Shown: positions 24,544-31,761 of the stretch, in pieces
Layout: the number at the start of each line of letters is the position of its first letter
Position numbering within the stretch: the first letter of the stretch is position 1
From: 67-14 sp020438345
GTDB taxonomy: Bacteria; Actinomycetota; Thermoleophilia; Solirubrobacterales; 70-9
NCBI GenBank assembly: GCA_937872475.1
Contig: CALMSY010000021.1
Coordinates: 1-63,096, forward strand
DNA length: 63,096 nucleotides
Reading direction: 5' to 3'
Made by a program: the position numbers and the translations under genes
The notes under the pieces: model-generated
The model's input: only the letters and a program-made list of their open reading frames with translations
Databases searched by the model: none
What the model was told of the DNA's origin: nothing

Positions 24544-24610
24544 GGGCGGGTTCCGCGGGAACTCCCTTGGTGTGCACAGTCCCAGTCGGGAGTCCCCGCG
24601 AAACCCACCC
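24544..24610 (-). repeat. Long hairpin element 2 of a tandem pair
   Basis: Arms 24544-24566 and 24588-24610 pair over 23 positions around the same 21-nt loop (24567-24587). Three pairs are imperfect, all G-U wobbles on the minus strand only. Its stem differs from that of element 1, especially next to the loop (ACTCCC/GGGAGT against GGGTTC/GAACCC in minus-strand reading), with changes on both sides. A CGAAYGC sequence follows both elements on the plus strand. Confidence 0.85.
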
Positions 24611-24677
24611 GCACGAACGCTCCGGGACGAGTAAAGGTGGCCGGTCCGGGCGCTGCCCGTCCTGAGGCCTTTGGCTC

Positions 24678-25127
24678 ATGAGCGGATATAGAACCCTGAA
24701 AAGCGGGGATCAGCTCTGGCGTCGCTCCAACATGATGAAGACGCTGAATACTGATTTGGGGAGGCAGCTTGAGGCGCAGCAGCTCGGGGCGAGACTATGG
24801 CGGATCGAACCGGGACAGGCCTCAACCCGGCACCGGCACAAGACGACCGAGGAGCTCTACGTGCTGCTCGAGGGAACGGGCAAGCTGCGGGTCGGCGACG
24901 AACTGCTGGTCCTCGCGCCGATGGACGCGGTCCTGGTCAACCCGGACACCGTTCGCCAGCCGTTCAATGACAGTGATGCCGACCAGCTCTGGCTGATTGT
25001 CGGAGCACCGACCGAGCAAGCCGACACGACATCGATGGATGAAGAACTGATCGCCTGGATGTACCCGGACGATCCCCGGGCCCTGCCGCCGGAACTCGAA
25101 TCGCAGGAGGACCGGGAGGTCAGCTGA
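24678..25127 (+). CDS. Cupin domain protein (149 aa)
   Basis: The conserved cupin motif 1 is RHRHKTTEELYVLLEGTGKL, containing the metal-ligand His pair and Glu. Motif 2 is represented by PDTVRQPFNDSDADQLWLIVG, in which the usual His is not obvious. Cupins of this type can be sugar isomerases, dioxygenases or sensor domains; no choice is possible. The C-terminus (DEELIAWMYPDDPRALPPELE) is acidic. Its end overlaps the converging ileS gene by 8 nt. No ribosome binding site is clear. Confidence 0.75.
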   Translation: MSGYRTLKSGDQLWRRSNMMKTLNTDLGRQLEAQQLGARLWRIEPGQASTRHRHKTTEELYVLLEGTGKLRVGDELLVLAPMDAVLVNPDTVRQPFNDSDADQLWLIVGAPTEQADTTSMDEELIAWMYPDDPRALPPELESQEDREVS

Positions 25128-28100
25128 CTCTGGCCACCGAGATGGCCAGGGTACGGCCGTCAATGATGACTTCAGGGGTTCCCGGTGCGGCGGCCTCCGC
25201 CGTGTCACCACCGAGTTCAATCGAACGGGCGAGGACCTCACCGGTCACGTAGCCCTCATGGGCTGAAGCCGCATCGAGCAGATCCTGATCCCCGGACAGC
25301 GAGAGGCTGATCCGGTCGGTGATGTCCAGGCCTGCATCCTTGCGGGCATTCTGTACCGCGTGGACGATCTCGCGGGCGAGGCCCTCGCGGATCAGATCAT
25401 CATCGAGATCCAGGGCGAGGGCCACGGCGTGACCCGACTCGGCCTCCACCTGATACCCCTCCAGCGGCTCCATGCTGAGCAGCAGGTCATCAGTCGTGAG
25501 GCTATGGTCCCTGCCGTCGATCGAAATTCCGATTTCACCGCCGGCCTCCACCGTTTCGGCGACATGCCCGGGGTCAAGAGCGGCGACGGCGGCAGAGACC
25601 TGAGGCATCGACTTGCCGAAGCGCGGGCCGAGAGTGCGGAAGTTCGGCTTGACCAGATAACTGACCAGATCCGACTGGTCGGTCACGAACTCGAGTTCCT
25701 TCACGTTCAGCTCGGATTTGATCAGCTCGGACTGGGAAGAGATCGCCTCGCGTTCAGCATCGGTCGCGACTATCACTGCGCGGGCCAATGGCTGGCGGAC
25801 CTTCGCCTTGGCCTGGGCCCTTGAGGCCCGGCCGAGTTCAACCGTCTGGCGGGTTGCGGCCATGGCTGCCTCCAGATCGGGATAGCGCAGCGCCTCAACC
25901 ACCGTAGGGTAGTCCCGCAGGTGAACTGAATCAGGCAACGGGCCGAAGTCGCCGTTGACGCCGCCGACCAGATTCTGGTGGATCTCCTCCGCGATGAACG
26001 GCGTAAAAGGGGCAAGCAGTGCGGCCACTTCGACCAGGCAGTGACGTAGCGTCGCGAATGCGGCGGTATCGCCTTCCCAGAACCGTCGGCGGGAAAGCCT
26101 CACGTACCAGTTGGAAAGCTCCTCGACGTAATCCGCGATGGCACGACCAGCCCCTGTGCAGTCGAACTCATCCATCTTCGAGGTCACTTCTTCAATCGTT
26201 GCCTGGAGCCGCGAAACGGCCCAACGGTCGAGGTCGGTCGGTTCGGCGGACGGTTCGGGAGCAGTCGACGCGTCAATACCCTCGGCGTTGGCGTAAAGCA
26301 CCCAGAAAGAGTAGGTGTTCCAAAGCGTGAGCAGGAAGGAACGGAGCGCTTCGGAGATCGCTTCGGTCGAGAAGCGGTAGCCGGCCCAGGGCTGCTGGGC
26401 GGTGAACAGATACCAGCGGAAGGCGTCGGCCCCGAACTGGTCGATCACATCCCACGGAGCGACTACATTGCCCTTCGACTTCGACATCTTTTGGCCGTCG
26501 CCGTCGAGAATCAGGCCGAGACAGACGCAGTTCCGGTAACTCGACTGATCGAAGAGCAAGGTTGATTCGGCGAGCAGAGTGTAGAACCAGCCGCGGGTCT
26601 GGTCGATCGCCTCGCAGATGTAATCGGCCGGGAAGCGCTCCTCGAACTCCTCCTTCCCCTCAAAGGGGTAATGGAACTGAGCGAAGGGCATCGCACCCGA
26701 GTCGTACCAGGTGTCGATCACACTGACCACCCGTTTCATCTCGCCGTTGCCGCATTCGCAGGCCCAGGTCACCTCGTCGATGAACGGGCGATGCAGGTCC
26801 TCCGGGACTGTGCCCGCCTTTTCCTTCAGTTCCGCGACCGAGCCGGCGCAGAAACTTTCGTCGCAGCCCGGGTCATCGCACTCCCAGATCGGGAGGGGGG
26901 TGCCCCAGTAACGGTCCCGCGAGAGGGCCCAGTCGACATTGTTCTCGAGCCAGCGGCCGAAACGGCCCTCCCTGATGTGCTCGGGATGCCAGCCGATCGA
27001 CTCATTGTTCGCCAGCATCGCGTCCCGGGCCTCGGAGGTCTTGATGTACCAGCTGGCCTTGGCGTAATAGAGCAGCGGGGTACCGCAGCGCCAGCAGTGG
27101 GGGTAGGAATGCTCGTAGTCGTTGGCCCGGAACAGCCGGCCGCTCGACCGCAGATACTCGATCAGCCGTTTTGTGACCTCCGGGTCCTTCACGAAATCCC
27201 CGGCGAACCCGGTCACCCGGTCGTCGAAGCGGCCGTCGAGGCCGACCGGGTTGAAGAGGGTGCCCTCCGCCCCGCTACCTGATGGGTCGTACATCCCGTT
27301 GGCTATCGCCGCCCGGTAATCGTCCTCGCCGAAAGCGGGGGCGATGTGGACCAGACCGGTGCCGTCGTCGGTGGTGACGAACCCTGCCCCGATGATCCTC
27401 CTGGCCTCCGGGCCGTTGCCTTTCAGGTCGGTGAAGGGTGGAACATATTTTCGCCGAAGCAGTTGGCTGGCTTCAATCGTCCCGGTGATGGTGGCGTCCT
27501 CGCCAAGCACTTTCTCGACCAGTTGCGCGGCCAGGATCAAAGTCTCAGGCCCCTCGGGCCCTTCGACTTCGACCCGGGCGTAGTCGACCCCGGGGTTCAG
27601 GGCGACCGCATAGTTGCCGGGCAGAGTCCAGGGGGTGGTCGTCCAGACCAGCAACGACTCGCCGGATGGCTCGTCATCCTCGCCGAGCAGCGGGAAGCGC
27701 ACATAGACCGACGGGTCGACCACATCCTTGTAGCCCTGCGCTACCTCATGTGACGAGAGCGCGGTGCCGCAGCGCGGGCAGTAGGGCGAGACCCGGTGGC
27801 CCTCGTAGAGGCGGTCTGATTCGTAGAGCTCCTTGAGCGACCACCAGACCGACTCGATGTAGTCGTTATCCATTGTCACGTAGGGATCGTCGAGATCGAT
27901 CCAGAAACCGATCCGCGCGGTCAACCGGTTCCATTCCTCGACATACGTGAAGACCGATTCACGACAGAGGCGATTGAACTCCTCGATCCCGTGCTCCTCT
28001 ATTTCCTGTTTGGAGGAAATCCCCAGCTGCTTTTCCACCTCCAGCTCGACCGGCAGGCCGTGACAGTCCCAGCCGGCCTTGCGCGGTACCCGGTAGCCGC

Positions 28101-28329
28101 GCATCGAGCGGTAGCGCGGGTAAATGTCCTTGAACACTCTGCTCAGGACATGATGGGAGCCAGGCCGACCATTCGCTGTCGGCGGTCCCTCGTAGAAACT
28201 CCAGACTTCAGCGTCTTCACGTTGCTCGAGGGACCTTTCGAAAACCCGGCCTTCCTTCCAGCCGGCAGCGACCTTCACTTCCATCTCGGGGAAAGACTGA
28301 CGGGGATCAACCGGGCTGAATGACGACAT
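25120..28329 (-). CDS. ileS: Isoleucyl-tRNA synthetase
   Basis: Class I synthetase motifs: a HIGH-region variant in GPPTANGRPGSHHVLSR (about residues 47-63) and KMSKSKGN near residue 613. A large editing domain lies between (WTTTPWTLPGN about 230-240), and a C-terminal anticodon-binding region is rich in helices. The 'GPPTANGRPG.HH' form and the 1069-aa length resemble the eukaryote-like (type 2) IleRS, which is often mupirocin-tolerant. No T-box leader precedes it; only 66 bp separate it from the divergent SDR gene. TAAACT lies 9 nt before the ATG. Confidence 0.95.
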   Translation of the reverse strand: MSSFSPVDPRQSFPEMEVKVAAGWKEGRVFERSLEQREDAEVWSFYEGPPTANGRPGSHHVLSRVFKDIYPRYRSMRGYRVPRKAGWDCHGLPVELEVEKQLGISSKQEIEEHGIEEFNRLCRESVFTYVEEWNRLTARIGFWIDLDDPYVTMDNDYIESVWWSLKELYESDRLYEGHRVSPYCPRCGTALSSHEVAQGYKDVVDPSVYVRFPLLGEDDEPSGESLLVWTTTPWTLPGNYAVALNPGVDYARVEVEGPEGPETLILAAQLVEKVLGEDATITGTIEASQLLRRKYVPPFTDLKGNGPEARRIIGAGFVTTDDGTGLVHIAPAFGEDDYRAAIANGMYDPSGSGAEGTLFNPVGLDGRFDDRVTGFAGDFVKDPEVTKRLIEYLRSSGRLFRANDYEHSYPHCWRCGTPLLYYAKASWYIKTSEARDAMLANNESIGWHPEHIREGRFGRWLENNVDWALSRDRYWGTPLPIWECDDPGCDESFCAGSVAELKEKAGTVPEDLHRPFIDEVTWACECGNGEMKRVVSVIDTWYDSGAMPFAQFHYPFEGKEEFEERFPADYICEAIDQTRGWFYTLLAESTLLFDQSSYRNCVCLGLILDGDGQKMSKSKGNVVAPWDVIDQFGADAFRWYLFTAQQPWAGYRFSTEAISEALRSFLLTLWNTYSFWVLYANAEGIDASTAPEPSAEPTDLDRWAVSRLQATIEEVTSKMDEFDCTGAGRAIADYVEELSNWYVRLSRRRFWEGDTAAFATLRHCLVEVAALLAPFTPFIAEEIHQNLVGGVNGDFGPLPDSVHLRDYPTVVEALRYPDLEAAMAATRQTVELGRASRAQAKAKVRQPLARAVIVATDAEREAISSQSELIKSELNVKELEFVTDQSDLVSYLVKPNFRTLGPRFGKSMPQVSAAVAALDPGHVAETVEAGGEIGISIDGRDHSLTTDDLLLSMEPLEGYQVEAESGHAVALALDLDDDLIREGLAREIVHAVQNARKDAGLDITDRISLSLSGDQDLLDAASAHEGYVTGEVLARSIELGGDTAEAAAPGTPEVIIDGRTLAISVARVS

Positions 28330-28383
28330 GAGCAGGGGAGTTTATGAACTGGGAGCCCCCGCGAGAGCCGCGCGTCCATTAAC

Positions 28384-28389
28384 TAGAGT
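28384..28389 (+). promoter_or_regulatory. -10 element, leaderless start of the double SDR gene
   Basis: TAGAGT, 6-nt gap (GGAGTG), then ATG at 28396. Confidence 0.45.
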
Positions 28390-28395
28390 GGAGTG

Positions 28396-30120
28396 ATGGA
28401 TTCAAAGGAGCTGAGAGGGAAGGTTGTTCTGATCACCGGCGGGGCTCGCGGGATCGGCTTCGAAACGGGCCGGCTGGCCCGGGAAAACGGGGCATCGGTG
28501 GCGTTGCTTGATCTAGACCCCGAAGCGGTAAGGGACTCCGCTTCCGCTCTGGGTGGAGATTCTCTCGGTGTGGCCGCTGACGTGACCGACCTCGGCCAGA
28601 TGGAAAAGGCCGTCGCGCAGGCAGTCGACCGCTTCGGGCGGATCGATGTGGTGATCGCCAGCGCCGGCATCACCCCGCCGAAGACGACTGCCAGGGCGAT
28701 CGAGCCGGCAGTCTGGGAGAAGGTTGTCGAGGTCAACACGGTTGGCGTCTACAACACGGCCCGCGCCACTGTCGAACCGGTTATTTCAAGTCAAGGTCAC
28801 ATGATCCTGATCGCCTCTGTCTACGCACATGTAAACGGTGTGCTCAACACCTCCTATGCGGTTTCAAAGGCGGGCGTCGAAGCATTGGGCAGGGCCCTGC
28901 GCGCAGAACTGGAGCCCCATGGCGCCAGCGCTGCTGTCGCCTATTTCGGTTACGTCGAGACAGACCTGATCGGACAGGTTTTCGATAACGAACTGGCCGA
29001 CCGCTTCCGTGAAGAGATAGCGCCTTCCTTCCTGACGAAGAAGATGCCGGTCAGCCAGGTCAGCGAAGCCCTGATCGAAGGGATCAGAAGTCGTGCACCG
29101 AGAATCATCGAACCGGCGGCCTGGCGGCCTCCACTCTTTCTCCGCGGCCAGGTCGGACCGGTCAATGACCGTCAGCTTGAGCGCAATCCGAAGGTCGGTG
29201 ATTTCATCCGGACGTTCGAGGCCCGGGACATCGGTGAGTCGGCCACCCCGGTCTTTCCGCCTGTCCGATCCGGCCAGCGCTACCGCCTGGCCGGCAAGAC
29301 CGTCCTCGTGACCGGTGCCGCCAAGGGGATCGGCTTCGAGATAGCGCGGCAGGCGCATGGCCGGGGAGCGTCGGTCGCCCTGTTGGACATCGACCCGGAA
29401 GATGCTGCTGCTTCAGCCCGGAAGATTGGCGTCCGGGCGGCAGGATTCGGAGCCGATGTGACCGATTCGGATCAGCTTGAAACGGCATTCGCCGCGACCC
29501 GGGAGCGGTTCGGCAGCATCGATGTTGTGGTCGCGAACGCCGGTATTGGTCCCTCGCAGATCTCCCCGATACGCACCCAGGATCTAGCTGAATGGAGGCG
29601 GATCTATGAAGTGGACCTTTACGGTGTCTGGCGGACGGTACGGGCGGGACTTGAAGATGTCGTTTCGAACGGTGGCCAGTTCGTGCTGGTTTCCTCGTCC
29701 TACGCGTTCATGAACGGGTTGATGAACTCTGCCTACGCCACCGCCAAGGCGGGGGTGGAGGCGCTCGGCCGGGGTCTCCGGACCGAGCTGACCGCGGTCG
29801 GTGCGAGCTCGACCGTTGCCTATTTTGGCTGGATCGAGACCGACCTGGTCGCAGGAGCCTTTGAGGATCCACTCGTTGACCGCATGCGCCGCGATGTCAC
29901 CCCTCCGTGGATGACCCGCACCGTTCCTGTGGCCAAGGCCGGGAAGGTTGTTATCGAAGCGCTGGAGAGGCGGGAGCCGCGGGCAATCGCGCCAACCGAA
30001 TGGAAAGCGTTGTTCTACGGCCGGGGAGTCCTCGGCCCGCTGTTTGACAAGCGGATCGACGAAGACGGCGCGATTGCCCAGGTTGTCCCCCAGGCCGAGG
30101 AACGCCAGCGACCAGGCTGA
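28396..30120 (+). CDS. Tandem short-chain dehydrogenase/reductase, two fused SDR domains (574 aa)
   Basis: Domain 1 (about 7-255) has TGGARGIG at 14-21, SVYAHV with Ser141 and catalytic YAVSK at 154-158. Domain 2 (about 298-560) has TGAAKGIG at 306-313, SSSYAF and YATAK at 447-451. Both halves share the same order, including a matching C-terminal segment (RIIEPAAWRPP... and RAIAPTEWKAL...). Each therefore looks like a complete NAD(P)-dependent oxidoreductase joined by duplication. Domain 1 reads ASAG where NAG is usual. The substrate is unknown. ATG 28396 is chosen over GTG 28393 from the promoter spacing. Confidence 0.85.
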   Translation: MDSKELRGKVVLITGGARGIGFETGRLARENGASVALLDLDPEAVRDSASALGGDSLGVAADVTDLGQMEKAVAQAVDRFGRIDVVIASAGITPPKTTARAIEPAVWEKVVEVNTVGVYNTARATVEPVISSQGHMILIASVYAHVNGVLNTSYAVSKAGVEALGRALRAELEPHGASAAVAYFGYVETDLIGQVFDNELADRFREEIAPSFLTKKMPVSQVSEALIEGIRSRAPRIIEPAAWRPPLFLRGQVGPVNDRQLERNPKVGDFIRTFEARDIGESATPVFPPVRSGQRYRLAGKTVLVTGAAKGIGFEIARQAHGRGASVALLDIDPEDAAASARKIGVRAAGFGADVTDSDQLETAFAATRERFGSIDVVVANAGIGPSQISPIRTQDLAEWRRIYEVDLYGVWRTVRAGLEDVVSNGGQFVLVSSSYAFMNGLMNSAYATAKAGVEALGRGLRTELTAVGASSTVAYFGWIETDLVAGAFEDPLVDRMRRDVTPPWMTRTVPVAKAGKVVIEALERREPRAIAPTEWKALFYGRGVLGPLFDKRIDEDGAIAQVVPQAEERQRPG

Positions 30121-30138
30121 AACTCTGCGAGATCCGGG

Positions 30139-31641
30139 TTACCTGCCGCGTGCCCTGGACTTCTTCTTTTGAGCCGGCTTCACCTTCAGGGTTGCTTTCG
30201 CCTTGAACTTCCCGCTGGTCGCCGTGATCGTGGCCTTGCCACGGGCCTTCCGGGTGGCGCGGACCTTGATTGTCCGGCTTCCCTGGTTCCCTTTCAGGTT
30301 CACGACCACAGACTTGGGCAACTTCACCTGACGGTTCGATGACTTCAGGTTCACCTTGAACCCGTTCGGCCCCATCCCGGGCGTCGCCTTGATGGTCAGC
30401 TTCAGCTTCAGCGTCTTGCCCGCCTTGAGGTTGCCCTTCTTCGGAGAAACAGAGACGGCAGTCAAAATGGTGGCCGGATCGACGATCACGACGGAGCAGT
30501 TCGGCGGGGTGCCGACCTGGCCTTGGGGGCACTGCTGGATCGGTATGTCGACGCATTTGTTCGGGGCGATTCCGGTCTGGCCCTCGGGGCAGACCTGCGA
30601 CGCACAACGGGGTGTGCCGTCCGGACGGGGAACACCGGTTGAGCACAGGTAATCGTGGAGCTGGCTCGGCCTGTCGGTGAAGAACCCGTTGGCCCCCTGG
30701 TCGATCATCTTCTGCCAGAGCGCCGGGCCGTCAATACTGTCGTTTGCGGGCCAGACGTGGATCGCGTAGCCGTCCGCGTCGGTCTTCGGCTTGAGGATCG
30801 GAACGGTGTCGACGAGATTGCCGCCGAGGTCGTAGGTGTCCGGCGGCTGGACAGCAACCGGAGTCGGGCTGATCGGGTTGCCCTGCACGTAACTGAGGAT
30901 TCCGGATTCGGTCCCACCCATCGCTTTGTGTCCGGGGGCAAGCTCGTGGAACTTGTCCAATGCCTCCTGGAAGAAGGAGACGATCAGTACGTCTTCACTT
31001 CGCTCCGGATGCTCGTTCATGATCCGGGCGACCTCGGTCGCCGCGGCGGTGGCGATCGTGGTGTCACCACGGGGCGCCTTCATGTCCACGCTCATCGGCA
31101 TGTTCGGCAGAGCGTCGAGCACCTGTTCCAGGGTTGCGATCTGGAAATCGGCGGCAGTGAACCCTTCCGGCGGAGGCTTGAGGCCAGTGGCGATGCCCCG
31201 GTACGGTTAGTCGTCGGTGCCGGTGTATCCGTAGTGACCCTTGCCAGGTGTGAACTTGTAACCGAAATCGAAGGCACGCAGTTCCGCCAGGGTCTGGTTG
31301 GTTACGAACTGATCGGGATTCGTGTGGTTGATCGGAGGAGTGCTGTCGAACGCCGAGTAAGGCGCGTCCGAGGTCTTGTGGGGTTCCATGTCGTGAGTGA
31401 TCACGAACTTGCCATCCTCAGTGAGGTAGCCATCCATCTCGATCACGTCGGCTCCACGGGCTGCCGCGGTCTTGAACGCAAACAGGGTGTTACCGGGGGC
31501 TTCTGTCTCACCGCCCTGATGGGCCATGTTCATGAAGTGCTTGTTGATCCAGAAGTCGGTTGGCGGAGCTGCCGTGGCCTGGCTGGCGAACGCTCCCAGC
31601 AGAAAGGTCAGGACAGCAGCAATGGCAATGCGGTTCAACAT
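30139..31641 (-). pseudogene. Secreted glycerophosphodiester phosphodiesterase, broken by an in-frame TAA
   Basis: Translation from ATG 31641 (AGGGAAC upstream) gives a signal peptide ending ASQATA, then GDPD motifs MAHQGGETEAPGNT, GADVIEMDGYLTEDG and VITHDMEP. At 31209-31207 a TAA interrupts the frame. Reading on in the same frame gives PYRGIATGLKPPPEGFTAAD, then MSVDMKAP and GANGFFTDRPSQL, which complete the TIM-barrel. A Cys-rich linker and a Lys-rich Ig-like C-terminal domain follow. No frameshift is involved. 'GTDD-stop-PYRG' suggests a Tyr codon TAC or TAT changed to TAA. Either the gene is inactivated, the stop is read through, or it is a sequence error. GTG or ATG codons near 31122 could restart the second part. 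Confidence 0.75.
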
Positions 31642-31761
31642 TCAGTTCCCTTTTGATGCCGCGGCGGGGGCTTTCCCCTCTGCGGATGGCTTTCCCTACT
31701 CTTGATTCTACGAACAGACCGGAGACTATGGTGAAACCCGGGGAACATCAGGACGATTCGG

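Noticed and set aside
24422..24677. Tandem hairpins as ordinary terminators of trxA/tautomerase
   Set aside because: Terminators do not need 23-bp arms, identical 21-nt loops or two copies, and the wobble pattern points to the opposite strand.
24233..24679. Minus-strand frame across the tandem hairpins with repeated TGTVHTK peptides
   Set aside because: The peptide repeat is simply the translated conserved loop. The constraint is on base pairing, and the same loop is also open in other frames.
30139..31641. Frameshift as the cause of the split phosphodiesterase
   Set aside because: Both parts are in the same frame; only a single TAA codon separates them.
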